Below, piece by piece: positions 18,464 through 27,317 of a DNA stretch of 64,000 nt (positions are counted from its first letter, which is position 1; the number at the start of each line of letters is the position of its first letter). Source of the DNA: PWQG01 sp040882255 (GTDB taxonomy: Bacteria > Pseudomonadota > Gammaproteobacteria > Pseudomonadales > Pseudohongiellaceae); assembly GCA_040882255.1 (NCBI GenBank), contig JBBEBP010000011.1, positions 186,001 to 250,000 of the forward strand, given 5' to 3'. The position numbers were made by a program, and so were the translations under genes. The notes under the pieces were generated by a model that made no database searches, had not been told where the DNA came from, and saw only the letters and a program-made list of their open reading frames with translations.

Positions 18464-20229
18464 AGCTCTCTGCCTGCTGCCCGCGCTTCAATCTGGCGGC
18501 GCCGGTATTCAAACTGGAATTTGCGTTGCAACAGCTCGCCCGGGTTATCGTCCAGCCGGCGCAGCCACTGTTCCAGGGATTCCTGGTCCTCGGTCTCTTC
18601 CAGGTTCAATTGCTGCTCCTGGTCCTGGCTGCCGTCCTCGTCGGGTTGCTGTTCCTGGGGTTCCTCTTCCCGCTGGTCGCCTTCCGGAGGTTCGTCCTCG
18701 GATTCCTGCTCCTGCGGTTCCTCGTCTTCTTCCTGCTCCTGGTCGCCTTCTTCCTGCTGCTGTTCGTCGCTTTCCTCGTCGTCCTGCTCGTCGCTGTCCT
18801 CGCTCTCTTGCTGCTCTTGCTGTTCCAGCAGGTCTTCCACGATAGTCTTGTTATTACGGGCGTCTTCGTGGTCTTCGTCCAGCGTCAGAGCGGCTTCGTA
18901 GGCAGCGATTGCGTCCTCGTACAGTTCGCTTCGCGCCAGGGCGTTACCCAGATTGTAGTAGGTGTCCGGGTCATCCTCGTCGCCCTGTGCATAGGCTTCG
19001 GCGGCCGCCTGGTAGTTGCCGGCCCGGTAGTGCGCAGCGCCACGCCATGCCGGGGATTCGAACAACTCTGCGGCACGGGCGTGATCCTCTTCCTCGTAGG
19101 CTTTCTGCCCCCGTTGATCGGGGTTACGCCAGAGCCGGTCCAGCTCCTGCGCCTGCAGCCGTTCTGTGGGAGTCATGCTTCCCAGCACCAGTGTACTGGT
19201 CAGTGCCAGGCCGAGCAGCCAGCCACGCCGGAAGATGAAGGCAGTCAACGGCAGTGCAAGAAGCAACAGCCAGGGGCCCAGGTCATTCCAGACGTCGAAT
19301 TCCTGCAGCGCATCGGCAAACTCCCCCTCGCCGGGCAATGTGGTGTCATTGAGCAGTTGCCGGATGTCCTCGCTGTCCAGGGTGATATCCCGGTAGCCAC
19401 CGCCGAGCGAGTCAGACAAAGACTGCAGTCCCTCGCGGTCCAGCGCGGAAACCAGCGTCTGCCCGGAATCGTTGCGCAGCACATCGCCATCCGGTCCCTG
19501 GATCGGACCTCCATTCGTGGTGCCAACGCCGATGGCTGACAATATGAAGGGAGAGCCGTCCATCATGTCCCGTATGCGTTGTCGTTGGTCGGCGGCCACA
19601 CCACTGGTCATCAGCAGGATGTGTCCGGTGCCGCTGCGCGACTCGTTGAGTAACTCCAGTGCCAGTTCCACGCCGTGCGACGGGTTGTTGCCCTGGGAGG
19701 GCATGATCTCCGGGCTGAGCGAGGGCACCAGTGCCCGTATGGTCACGTTGTCCTCGGTAAGGGGTGTGACGACGTGTGCTCCTCCGGCGTATACCACCAG
19801 TCCGGTCTGTCCCTCTTCACGTTCGTCGAGTATATCCAGCAGTTTGCGCCGTGCCTGTGTCTGCCGGTCCGGCGAGACGTCATCGACAGTCATCGCCAGC
19901 GACTGGTCCATCACGACCACCAGTGCACTCTGGCGCTCCTGGGCCGGGTACGGGACCTGACTCCAGGTGGGCCCGGCCAGCGCAATGATACTGGTGAACC
20001 AGACCAGCGACAGCAGTATGACCGGAGCGCGCTGCGAGCGCCCCGGCCGCTTGTCCAGCAACCAGGGTAGCAGTTCGGGATCGATGGCCTGCTGCCAGGC
20101 GGAGCCGTGGGCATTGCGTCGCCAGACAGTGCGCACCAGCCAGAAACCGGGCAGCAATGCCAGTAGCCACCAGGGGCGGAGAAAATGGAAATTGGCCAGG
20201 GCCTCGGCGAAGGTCAATGACTCGTTCAT
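18460..20229 (-). CDS. batB: BatB/BatC-like fused VWA-TPR protein
   Basis: It has two N-terminal helices (~19-36, ~70-86), a von Willebrand A domain (~100-280), two more helices (~315-350), TPR repeats (YYNLGNALARSELYEDAIAAYE, ~390-455), and a long Glu/Gln/Asp-rich tail. This joins what are BatB (VWA) and BatC (TPR) in other bacteria. The MIDAS metal site is degenerate: D108-x-S110-x-A112 instead of DxSxS, and LLMTSGV where BatA has LLTDGV. The VWA domain may therefore not bind metal. It overlaps batA and batD by 4 bp each. Confidence 0.87.
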   Translation of the reverse strand: MNESLTFAEALANFHFLRPWWLLALLPGFWLVRTVWRRNAHGSAWQQAIDPELLPWLLDKRPGRSQRAPVILLSLVWFTSIIALAGPTWSQVPYPAQERQSALVVVMDQSLAMTVDDVSPDRQTQARRKLLDILDEREEGQTGLVVYAGGAHVVTPLTEDNVTIRALVPSLSPEIMPSQGNNPSHGVELALELLNESRSGTGHILLMTSGVAADQRQRIRDMMDGSPFILSAIGVGTTNGGPIQGPDGDVLRNDSGQTLVSALDREGLQSLSDSLGGGYRDITLDSEDIRQLLNDTTLPGEGEFADALQEFDVWNDLGPWLLLLALPLTAFIFRRGWLLGLALTSTLVLGSMTPTERLQAQELDRLWRNPDQRGQKAYEEEDHARAAELFESPAWRGAAHYRAGNYQAAAEAYAQGDEDDPDTYYNLGNALARSELYEDAIAAYEAALTLDEDHEDARNNKTIVEDLLEQQEQQESEDSDEQDDEESDEQQQEEGDQEQEEDEEPQEQESEDEPPEGDQREEEPQEQQPDEDGSQDQEQQLNLEETEDQESLEQWLRRLDDNPGELLQRKFQFEYRRRQIEARAAGREL

Positions 20230-21296
20230 GGGCTGGTCCTCCCGGTGGTCCGGGACGTATCACGCGCAGGGGAAGAGTGGCTGCGGTCACCCGTTGACAG
20301 CAGACGCGCTCCCATTGGCGTGCCGACCATCGCCATCAGGAAACTCAGTATCAACGCAAGGCCAAGAGGCCAGTGGAAAAGCACCCGGATGGGGCGGAAA
20401 GTCTGCTCGTCCTGCTCGATGGGTTCGATCTGGTCCAGTTCGTCATAGATTTCCACCAGGTCTTCCAGTGTCCGGGCACGGAAATACCGTCCGCCGGTCA
20501 TCTCCGCCACCCGGGTCATGGCGGCGTCATCAATTTCGGAATTGTTACCGCTTCCCCGGGACTGGATGAAAGCGGATTGGCGGGCGAACTGGTCGGAGGC
20601 CAGGCCGACGATGTGGACCCGTACGCCTTCCGTTTCCGCCAGCTGCCCGGCCTGTTCCGGCTCCAGCTCTCCGGAATTGTTCACCCCATCGGTGAGCAGG
20701 ATCATGACGCGGTTGTTCTCAGGCTGCTCCCGCAGGTGTTTGACCGCCAGACCGATACCATCACCGATGGCGGTGGCCGATTCGTCAATGACGCCCACTT
20801 CCAGATCCTGGATCATGCCGGCGATGGAGTTGAGGTCGAACGTCATGGGTGTCAGCAGATAGGCGTAGCGGGAAAACAGGATGATGCCCAGACGGTCTCC
20901 CTGTCGGTTTTCCGCGAAATCGCTGACCACCTCTTTCATGACACGAAAGCGTGACAACTGGGTGTTGTCCAGGAACATGTCCCGGGCTTCCATGCTGCCG
21001 GACATGTCCAGCACCAGCATCATGTCACGCCCGGTAGCTGGCAGCTGTTGCGGTTCGCCGGCCCACTGCGGACGACTGGCCGCTGTCACCACCAGCAGCC
21101 AGATCAGCGAACAGAGTAGGAGCATCAACGGTTTGCGTCCCAGGCGATGGGACTGATCGCTGCGCAACTGCAGGGCCTGGCGGAAAAAGGGCACCTGCAG
21201 GGCCGCTTCCTGGCGCGGTGCCCTTGGCACGAACCAGTAGACCAGCAGTGGCAGAGGCAGGGCCAGAAAAACCCAGGGCCAGATGAATTCAAGCAT
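20226..21296 (-). CDS. batA: BatA-like VWA-domain membrane protein
   Basis: N-terminal helix (MLEFIWPWVFLALPLPLLVY), a second helix (~58-75), then a von Willebrand A domain with an intact MIDAS: LDMSGSMEARD and LLTDGVNNSGE. A C-terminal helix (~322-342) anchors the other end. The start is taken at ATG 21296, which overlaps the stop of the DUF4381 gene and gives the family N-terminus; a longer upstream frame runs back into that gene. About 356 aa. It probably binds its partners in a metal-dependent way under control of the MoxR ATPase encoded upstream. Confidence 0.9.
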   Translation of the reverse strand: MLEFIWPWVFLALPLPLLVYWFVPRAPRQEAALQVPFFRQALQLRSDQSHRLGRKPLMLLLCSLIWLLVVTAASRPQWAGEPQQLPATGRDMMLVLDMSGSMEARDMFLDNTQLSRFRVMKEVVSDFAENRQGDRLGIILFSRYAYLLTPMTFDLNSIAGMIQDLEVGVIDESATAIGDGIGLAVKHLREQPENNRVMILLTDGVNNSGELEPEQAGQLAETEGVRVHIVGLASDQFARQSAFIQSRGSGNNSEIDDAAMTRVAEMTGGRYFRARTLEDLVEIYDELDQIEPIEQDEQTFRPIRVLFHWPLGLALILSFLMAMVGTPMGARLLSTGDRSHSSPARDTSRTTGRTSP

Positions 21297-21822
21297 GATG
21301 CGTCGCCGTTTTACCGGAAGATTCCCCGGTTCCGATTCTAGACAAGTACTGACTGTTGATCCATTGTCCGGCAGCTTCCTGCAGTGCATCCGGGTCCACG
21401 TCGCAGCGTGGTGCAAAGCGGCCTTCGCTCAATGCGCGGGCGGTGTCCTCGCCCAGTGGCAGCGTGCCGTGGCTGCGCAGAAAGTCCACCCAGGCCCGGC
21501 CGGTCAGTCCGGCGACGGTGCTGCGGGGATAATGGGCCAGTGCCACCCGGCGCAGGACCGTGTTGACTGCGTTCAGATAGTCAATCTGTGCGCTGTCCGC
21601 GTCGGGGGAAGAGTGCAGGGCGTCGCGGCAGCGCTGTAGTTCTGCCAGGGCGTGAAGGCGCAGATTGCGGTGGTGCAGGCGGCGGCGCAGCAGAATGATG
21701 CCCCATACGGCCAGTGCGGCCAGCAGACACAACAATATCCACCACCCCGGTGCCAGGGGCCATAACCCGACCTGCTGGGGCAGGTGGATGTCTGCCAGTT
21801 GGCTTAGCGGGTCTGAGTCCAT
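21289..21822 (-). CDS. DUF4381 domain-containing protein
   Basis: A short membrane protein of 177 aa with one helix (WWILLCLLAALAVWGIILLR, ~27-46) followed by a predicted helical cytoplasmic domain. Genes of this family sit between the DUF58 and VWA genes of Bat clusters in Pseudomonas and relatives; no biochemical function is known. It overlaps the upstream DUF58 gene by 19 bp and batA by 8 bp. Confidence 0.85.
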   Translation of the reverse strand: MDSDPLSQLADIHLPQQVGLWPLAPGWWILLCLLAALAVWGIILLRRRLHHRNLRLHALAELQRCRDALHSSPDADSAQIDYLNAVNTVLRRVALAHYPRSTVAGLTGRAWVDFLRSHGTLPLGEDTARALSEGRFAPRCDVDPDALQEAAGQWINSQYLSRIGTGESSGKTATHHA

Positions 21823-22784
21823 GTCTGTATCCGTTCCATGACCGATTCATCGGTTCGCAGGGTCAGCAGGGGAATCTGCATCTTGTCCAGTTCCCCTTTC
21901 AGGTGTCTGAAATGTTCATCGAACAGGTCGTGGTAGGTCTCTCGTGCCTTGCGGTCGAAGGCATTGAGCGTACCCGTATCCTGACCATCCGTTATACCGT
22001 AGTAACCGGGCAACGGCAGTTCCTCTTCCAGGCGGTCGTATACGAAACAGCAGACGACGTTGTTATGCCGCGAGATCTGGTACAGGTAGCGCATACCGGC
22101 TTCATCGATACTGCTGAAATCGCTGATCAGATACAATGTGCTGCCGGGTTTGGTGATTCTGCGGATCCGGTGCAAGGCATTGGCCAGTCCGGTGTCGCCA
22201 GTCTTCTCCCGGCGCGTGATCCGCTCCGCGTCATGCTCGGCCAGCGCGTGATTGTACTGCTGGATCTGGTTGAGCAGGTGCAGTGCTGAACGGCGGCTGC
22301 GGCGAGGGCGTATCAGGCTGTGCTGACCATCGGTATGCACCAGCCCCCCGACACGGTCGCCATTGTCGATGGCAAGCCAGCAAAAAATGGCAGCGGCCTG
22401 GGCGGCAATGACCGATTTGAAGGCATGCCGGCTGCCGAAAAACATGGACGAGGACTGGTCCACCGCGATGATCACGGGGCGTTCGCGTTCTTCCCGAAAA
22501 ACCTTGGTATAGGGCTTGCCGGTGCGTGCGGTGACGCGCCAGTCGATGGTGCGGATGTCGTCGCCGGCCTGGTAGGGGCGGAATTCCTCGAAGTCGATGC
22601 CTCTACCGCGCATCTTCGAAAGATGGAGGCCGGAGATGCCGGCGACCGAGCGGCGTTGCAGGGCATACTCGATCAGCCGGGCATTATAGCGCTGCAGCAA
22701 CAGGTCCCGCAGACTGACAACGGCACCATGCACGTCAAGAGAGGATACATTCCTCCCCGGCGTTGTGTGTGGCTCTGTCTGCAT
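21804..22784 (-). CDS. DUF58 protein of the Bat cluster
   Basis: A soluble DUF58 protein without transmembrane helices. The DUF58 core GIDFEEFRPYQAGDDIRTIDWR is followed by a VWA-like fold with an intact DxSxS (AVDQSSSMFFG). Such proteins are thought to be direct MoxR clients. ATG 22784 is chosen; GTG 22793 is an alternative. About 326 aa. It lies 22 bp after the MoxR gene and overlaps the DUF4381 gene. Confidence 0.88.
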   Translation of the reverse strand: MQTEPHTTPGRNVSSLDVHGAVVSLRDLLLQRYNARLIEYALQRRSVAGISGLHLSKMRGRGIDFEEFRPYQAGDDIRTIDWRVTARTGKPYTKVFREERERPVIIAVDQSSSMFFGSRHAFKSVIAAQAAAIFCWLAIDNGDRVGGLVHTDGQHSLIRPRRSRRSALHLLNQIQQYNHALAEHDAERITRREKTGDTGLANALHRIRRITKPGSTLYLISDFSSIDEAGMRYLYQISRHNNVVCCFVYDRLEEELPLPGYYGITDGQDTGTLNAFDRKARETYHDLFDEHFRHLKGELDKMQIPLLTLRTDESVMERIQTWTQTR

Positions 22785-22806
22785 CAATGGCACGATCCGT
22801 GGCCGC

Positions 22807-23766
22807 TCAGGCGGCCGGTACGCGTTCGAGGATGGTTTTCAGTACATGATCTGCGGTGATGCCGCCAGCCTCGGCCTCGAAGCTCAGCAGTACCCTGTGA
22901 CGCAGGCAGTCGAACAGGACTTCCTGGACATCATCCGGGCTGACGAAATCCTTGCCCTGGATCCAGGCATGGGCGCGTGAACAGCGATCCAGCGCAATGG
23001 TGCCGCGGGGGCTGGCGCCATACTCCAGCCAGCCGCCCAGGTCCTCGCCGTAGGCGGAAGGATTCCGGGTCGCCATGATGAGCTGGATGATGTATTCCTC
23101 AACGGCCGGAGCCATGTGCATGGCCAGGATCTCCTGGCGCGCGGCGAACAGGTCTTCCTGGCGGATCACATCCGGTGCGGTCGGCGCATTATTGCGGGCC
23201 TCATCGCGGACCAGGTGCAGAATATCACGCTCCGCCTCCACGGCCGGGTAGCCGATGGAGACGTGCATCAGGAAGCGGTCCAGTTGTGCTTCCGGCAGGG
23301 GATAGGTGCCTTCCTGCTCAATAGGATTCTGGGTGGCCATCACCAGGAACAGAGGGGGCAGGTCGAATGATTCCCGGCCCACACTGACCTGATGCTCCGC
23401 CATCGCCTCCAGCAGTGCCGACTGCACCTTGGCCGGCGCGCGGTTGATTTCGTCCGCCAGGACCAGGTTATGGAAGATCGGGCCGGGCTGGAAGCGGAAG
23501 GAACCGTCTTCCGGGCGGAAAATCTCGGTGCCTGTTATGTCGCTGGGCAGCAGGTCGGGTGTAAACTGGATCCGGTGGAAGTCGCCCTCGATGGCACGCG
23601 ACAGATCCTTGATGGCCTTGGTCTTGGCCAGGCCCGGAGCGCCTTCCACCAGCAGGTGTCCGTCGGCGAGCAGGGCGATCAGCAGACGATCAACCAGACG
23701 CTCCTGGCCAATGATCTGTTGTGTCAGCCAGGTTTTCAGCGTGGTGATTGTTTCGTGGTGACTCAT
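22807..23766 (-). CDS. MoxR-family AAA+ ATPase (Bat module)
   Basis: Walker A is GAPGLAKT (residues ~45-52), Walker B is LADEINRA, sensor 1 is MATQNPIEQEGTYPLPEAQLDR; 319 aa from ATG 23766, which gives MSHHETITTL; an upstream frame extension is not supported by family length. It shares the family but not close sequence with the MoxR at 12383 (GLAKTK against GMGKTT loops), consistent with different MoxR subfamilies. First gene of a seven-gene operon ending at yciH, with a good promoter at 23805-23832. Confidence 0.93.
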   Translation of the reverse strand: MSHHETITTLKTWLTQQIIGQERLVDRLLIALLADGHLLVEGAPGLAKTKAIKDLSRAIEGDFHRIQFTPDLLPSDITGTEIFRPEDGSFRFQPGPIFHNLVLADEINRAPAKVQSALLEAMAEHQVSVGRESFDLPPLFLVMATQNPIEQEGTYPLPEAQLDRFLMHVSIGYPAVEAERDILHLVRDEARNNAPTAPDVIRQEDLFAARQEILAMHMAPAVEEYIIQLIMATRNPSAYGEDLGGWLEYGASPRGTIALDRCSRAHAWIQGKDFVSPDDVQEVLFDCLRHRVLLSFEAEAGGITADHVLKTILERVPAA

Positions 23767-23804
23767 ATCGTTATTCTCTGCCTGAGGTGAACCGCAAGTG
23801 CCCG

Positions 23805-23832
23805 ATTGTAAACAATTCACTCTTGATGTCCA
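23805..23832 (-). promoter_or_regulatory. Promoter of the moxR-bat operon
   Basis: On the minus strand TGGACA (23832-23827) and TACAAT (23810-23805) are separated by 16 bp; each hexamer matches the sigma70 consensus at 5 of 6 positions. It points to the moxR start about 40 bp downstream. Confidence 0.6.
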
Positions 23833-23875
23833 CCGCCGTGATCGTGGAAGACTGTGCCAGAGTGTGCCAGTGTCC

Positions 23876-23881
23876 TATAAT
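23876..23881 (+). promoter_or_regulatory. Candidate -10 element of pyrD
   Basis: A consensus TATAAT lies 49 bp before the pyrD ATG. The -35 region is poor, but two direct copies of TGTGCCAG (23853-23860 and 23863-23870), 10 bp apart, sit just upstream and could bind an activator. Confidence 0.5.
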
Positions 23882-23930
23882 AGAGCGCTTTGCCGGACAG
23901 TACGATTCATCAGATACCCAGGGAGTGATC

Positions 23931-24983
23931 ATGTACACGCTGCTGCGACAGTTATTGTTCGCACTGCCCCCGGAACAGTCCCACCGGGTGGCTTTGATGC
24001 TGATGGAGGCAGCGCGCCTGGGTCCCCTGCGGTCACTGCTGGTGAACGACCTCCTTTTACGGCAGGCCCGGCCGGTGGAGCTGATGGGGTTGACCCTGCC
24101 CAGCCCGGTGGGCCTGGCAGCGGGCCTGGACAAGGATGCTGCCCATATTGATGCGCTTGCAGCACTGGGTTTCGGCTTCATTGAAGTCGGTACGCTGACA
24201 CCACGCCCTCAGCCGGGCAACCCGCAGCCGCGTCTGTTCCGCCTGCGCCAGCACGAGGCCATCATCAACCGGATGGGATTCAATAACGGGGGCATTGATG
24301 CTGCGGTAGAGCGGATCCGGCGCAGTCGTTTCGATGGCGTACTGGGCGTCAATATCGGCAAGAATATCGATACGCCGGTGGAGAAAGCGGCCGATGACTA
24401 TCTGGTTGGCATGCAGAAGGCCTGGGAGGTGGCTTCCTACCTGGTGGTGAATCTGTCATCACCCAATACACCGGGGCTTCGCACGCTGCAGTTCGGGGAC
24501 GAGCTGTTGAAATTGCTGGCGCTTCTGAAGGAAGAGCAGCAGCGCCTGACCGCCCACCACCAACGGCGTGTTCCGCTGGCCATCAAGATCGCTCCGGATC
24601 TGACGGACGAGGAGGTCGGACTGATCGCGTCCGCGTTGCTGCAGTTCGAGGTGGACGGTGTGATCGCCACCAATACCACGCTGCAGCGCACTGGCGTTGA
24701 CCGGCATCCGCTGGCTGATGAGGCGGGTGGGCTGAGTGGTGCACCACTGCAGCAACAGTCCACTCATGTGGTCCGGCAGCTGAGTACAGCGCTGGGTGGA
24801 CGGCTGCCGATTGTCGGTGTGGGCGGAATCTGCAGCGCAGCGGATGCACTGGAGAAGAAGCATGCCGGCGCGGACGCGGTTCAGCTGTACAGCGGCTTCA
24901 TCTACCGGGGGCCGGCTCTGATTGCCGAGACCGCAGCGGCCTGGGCCGAAGATGCTGCTGCCGGGGGGAAAGCAGATGTCTGA
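23931..24983 (+). CDS. pyrD: Dihydroorotate dehydrogenase (quinone), class 2
   Basis: It oxidises dihydroorotate to orotate at the inner membrane, passing electrons to quinone. The N-terminal extension (MYTLLRQLLFALPPEQSHRVAL) is the class-2 quinone tunnel/membrane segment. FMN-barrel motifs include VGLAAGLDKD, VNLSSPNTPGLR with the catalytic Ser region, and IVGVGGICSA. ATG 23931 (AGGGAG 6 nt upstream) is preferred over in-frame upstream codons because it gives the standard class-2 N-terminus. 350 aa. It overlaps the following glutaredoxin-like gene by 8 bp. Confidence 0.96.
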   Translation: MYTLLRQLLFALPPEQSHRVALMLMEAARLGPLRSLLVNDLLLRQARPVELMGLTLPSPVGLAAGLDKDAAHIDALAALGFGFIEVGTLTPRPQPGNPQPRLFRLRQHEAIINRMGFNNGGIDAAVERIRRSRFDGVLGVNIGKNIDTPVEKAADDYLVGMQKAWEVASYLVVNLSSPNTPGLRTLQFGDELLKLLALLKEEQQRLTAHHQRRVPLAIKIAPDLTDEEVGLIASALLQFEVDGVIATNTTLQRTGVDRHPLADEAGGLSGAPLQQQSTHVVRQLSTALGGRLPIVGVGGICSAADALEKKHAGADAVQLYSGFIYRGPALIAETAAAWAEDAAAGGKADV

Positions 24984-25236
24984 TTCTCCGACAACGCTGG
25001 TCCTTTATACCACCGCCGGGTGTCATCTCTGCGAGCAGGCGCAGCGACTGATCGAGGAGCAGGTGACGCCGGGCGACCCGCGCTGGCAACTGGAACTCAG
25101 CGATATCGCCGAGGATGCATTGCTGATGGAGCGCTACGGAATACGTATTCCTGTTCTGCAGCGGGCGGATAATGGCGAGGAACTGGGCTGGCCGTTTGAC
25201 GGGTCGGCGCTGGCTGCGTTTCTGGCGGACGCCTGA
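24976..25236 (+). CDS. Glutaredoxin-like (DUF836) protein
   Basis: A small thioredoxin-fold protein (86 aa) with LYTTAGCHLCEQA giving a CxxC redox pair at the start of helix 1, and the cis-Pro segment (RIPVLQR). Family members are annotated as glutaredoxin family proteins; the physiological partner is not known. The ATG overlaps the pyrD stop, so it is probably translated from the pyrD message. Confidence 0.85.
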   Translation: MSDSPTTLVLYTTAGCHLCEQAQRLIEEQVTPGDPRWQLELSDIAEDALLMERYGIRIPVLQRADNGEELGWPFDGSALAAFLADA

Positions 25237-25242
25237 TCGGGC

Positions 25243-25262
25243 CTGCCCGGTCAGGCGGGCAG
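25243..25262. other. GC-rich hairpin at convergent junction
   Basis: A perfect 7 bp inverted repeat CTGCCCG / CGGGCAG with a 6 nt loop spans the junction of the glutaredoxin-like gene and the tatD stop. There is no U-tract on either strand, so it is not a canonical terminator. Confidence 0.35.
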
Positions 25263-26051
25263 CCGGAACAGTCTGGCCGCGTTGGCGGAGGTCTGTCTGG
25301 CCAGTTCGCCGGGTGTGGTCTGCCGGGCGTCCGCCACCACCCTCAACACTTCAGTGAGCCAGGCAGGTTCATTACGCCGGCCTGATGGCCGGGGGCGCAG
25401 ACTGCGCGGCAGCAGGTAGGGTGCATCGGTCTCCAGCAACAGCCGGTCCACCGGAATCTGCGGGACCAGTTCAAGCAACTCACGTCCGCGCCGCTCATCA
25501 CAGACCCAGCCGGTCACTCCGATGTACATGTCCAGGTCCAGGTAGGCGAACAGGGCTTCCCTGCGGTCGGTGAAGCAGTGGACCACGCCGCCCGCCAGCC
25601 GGTCGCGCTGTTCCCGCAACATGGGCAGAAAGCGCTCGTGAGCATCGCGCTGGTGGAGAAACACCGGCTTGCCGTTGTCCGAGGCGATTTCCAGGTGAGC
25701 CGAGAACACCCGTTCCTGCTCGGGGCGCGGCGAGAAGTCCCGGTTGAAGTCCAGTCCGGTTTCCCCCACAGCCACCACCGAAGCATCGTCACAGAGTGCG
25801 GCGATCTGCTGCAACGTCTCCGCATCGGCGTGCTGCGCTTCATGGGGATGAATGCCGGCCGTGGCAAAGAGATTGTTGTGCTGGCGGGCGAGTTCGATTA
25901 CCTTGCGCGAGGAATCCAGTGAACTGCCGGTGAGCAGCAACGTATCGACGCCGGCCTGCCGGGCCCGTTCGATGACCTCGTCCCGGTCGTGATCGAAACT
26001 GTCGTGGGCCAGGTTGGCGCCAATGTCGGTGAGAGTCAGGTTGTGATTCAT
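25251..26051 (-). CDS. tatD: TatD-family metal-dependent hydrolase (DNase/exonuclease)
   Basis: TatD enzymes are metal-dependent 3'-5' exonucleases acting in DNA repair and oxidative stress. The opening LTDIGANLAHDSF resembles E. coli TatD itself (DIGVNLTSS) rather than the YcfH/YjjV branch with HxH. Metal-site motifs GIHPHEA, GETGLDFNRD, VFLHQRDAH, VVHCFTD and LLETDAPYL are all present. ATG 26051 is chosen for family fit; 266 aa. It is the only minus-strand gene between pyrD and lexA and converges on the glutaredoxin-like gene. Confidence 0.93.
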   Translation of the reverse strand: MNHNLTLTDIGANLAHDSFDHDRDEVIERARQAGVDTLLLTGSSLDSSRKVIELARQHNNLFATAGIHPHEAQHADAETLQQIAALCDDASVVAVGETGLDFNRDFSPRPEQERVFSAHLEIASDNGKPVFLHQRDAHERFLPMLREQRDRLAGGVVHCFTDRREALFAYLDLDMYIGVTGWVCDERRGRELLELVPQIPVDRLLLETDAPYLLPRSLRPRPSGRRNEPAWLTEVLRVVADARQTTPGELARQTSANAARLFRLPA

Positions 26052-26135
26052 CCGGGTACCATGAGTTTGTCTGCGTGGGTGCGGAGCGGGGCGAATTCTA
26101 CAACCCGGCGTGACGGGTCGCAAACCGGCACATTC

Positions 26136-26164
26136 TGGAAGTCAGGGATTGAATCATGGATAAT
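26136..26164 (+). promoter_or_regulatory. Candidate promoter of ilvE
   Basis: TGGAAG (26136-26141) and GATAAT (26159-26164; 5 of 6) are spaced 17 bp, about 70 bp before ilvE in the divergent tatD/ilvE gap. No leader peptide rich in branched-chain residues was seen. Confidence 0.4.
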
Positions 26165-26236
26165 GCGCGGCCGGGCGGCGGGGTCTGGCGCGCGACGGGC
26201 AGGCAGAGGGTCGGAGAAACAGCCCCGGAATAACAG

Positions 26237-27292
26237 GTGAGGACATTGAAAGAAGCGACATCACAGACATCACTGGACTGGTCGGAACTGGGGTTTCATT
26301 ACCGCCCGACCGAGTTCCGTTTCCGTGCGATCTGGCGCGATGGTGAGTGGTCGGAAGGGGAGCTGATCCGCTCCGAGATCATACCCGTGCATGAAGGGGC
26401 CCCGGCCCTGCATTACGCGCAGCAGTGTTTCGAGGGTCTGAAGGCACAGACTGCGCCTGATGGGCGCGTACTGTTGTTCCGGCCCGAACTCAATGCCGAG
26501 CGCATGCGCGAGGCCGCGTCCCGGCTGTTGATACCCGAAGTGCCGGAATCGCTGTTCCTGCGTGGTGTGGAGGAAGCGGTCCGCGCCAACAGTCAGTGGG
26601 TGCCACCCCACGGCTATGGTGCCGCTCTCTACATTCGTCCCATGCTGATCGGTGTGGGTGAAAACCTGGGGCTGAAACCGGCGCGGGAGTTTGAATTCCG
26701 GGTCTTTGTCTCGCCCGTGGGGCCCTATTACAGCGATTCCGGCATGGGCGTGATTTCCCTGGCGGTATCCGATATCGATCGTGCTGCCCCGGCCGGTACC
26801 GGCAGTTACAAGGTCGGTGCCAACTATGCCGGCGGGCTGTTGGCCACCCTGGAGGCCCAGAAGCAGGGCGCCAATGAGGCGCTGTACCTTGACTCCGCCA
26901 CCCGCCGGTACATTGATGAGGCCGGATCGGCCAACATCCTGGTGGCACTGGATGACAATCGTCTGGTGACACCGAAGTCCTCAGCCGTTCTGCCCAGCGT
27001 CACCCGCCGTTCACTGATGTTGATCGCGGAGCAGGAACTGGGCATGACCGTGGAGAACCGCTCTATCGATCTGCGCGGTGAAATTGACAGTTTCAGGGAA
27101 GTCGCGGCCTGTGGTACGGCCGCCGTGCTGGCTCCGGTGGGCCGCATTCTGGTGGACGGGCAGTGGCATCATTTCCACGATGGCGGCGAATCGGTCGGTC
27201 CAGTGATGCAACAACTCTATGACCGTCTGGTCAGTCTGCAGCGCGGTGAGCGAGATGATCCGTATGGATGGACCCGGGCAGTAGATCTCTAA
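26237..27292 (+). CDS. ilvE: Branched-chain amino acid aminotransferase
   Basis: It transfers amino groups between glutamate and the keto acids of Leu, Ile and Val using pyridoxal phosphate. Lys192 in GTGSYKVGANYA is the cofactor lysine; the substrate-loop GYGAALYIRP and the phosphate-binding EAGSANI motif are present. At 351 aa with the IPVHEGAPALHYAQQCFEG N-terminal block, it is the longer eukaryote-like BCAT class rather than the ~300 aa E. coli class. The start is GTG; TTG 26246 is possible. topA follows after 25 bp. Confidence 0.94.
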   Translation: MRTLKEATSQTSLDWSELGFHYRPTEFRFRAIWRDGEWSEGELIRSEIIPVHEGAPALHYAQQCFEGLKAQTAPDGRVLLFRPELNAERMREAASRLLIPEVPESLFLRGVEEAVRANSQWVPPHGYGAALYIRPMLIGVGENLGLKPAREFEFRVFVSPVGPYYSDSGMGVISLAVSDIDRAAPAGTGSYKVGANYAGGLLATLEAQKQGANEALYLDSATRRYIDEAGSANILVALDDNRLVTPKSSAVLPSVTRRSLMLIAEQELGMTVENRSIDLRGEIDSFREVAACGTAAVLAPVGRILVDGQWHHFHDGGESVGPVMQQLYDRLVSLQRGERDDPYGWTRAVDL

Positions 27293-27317
27293 CAGCGAAG
27301 CAGGAAACCTACAGCTA

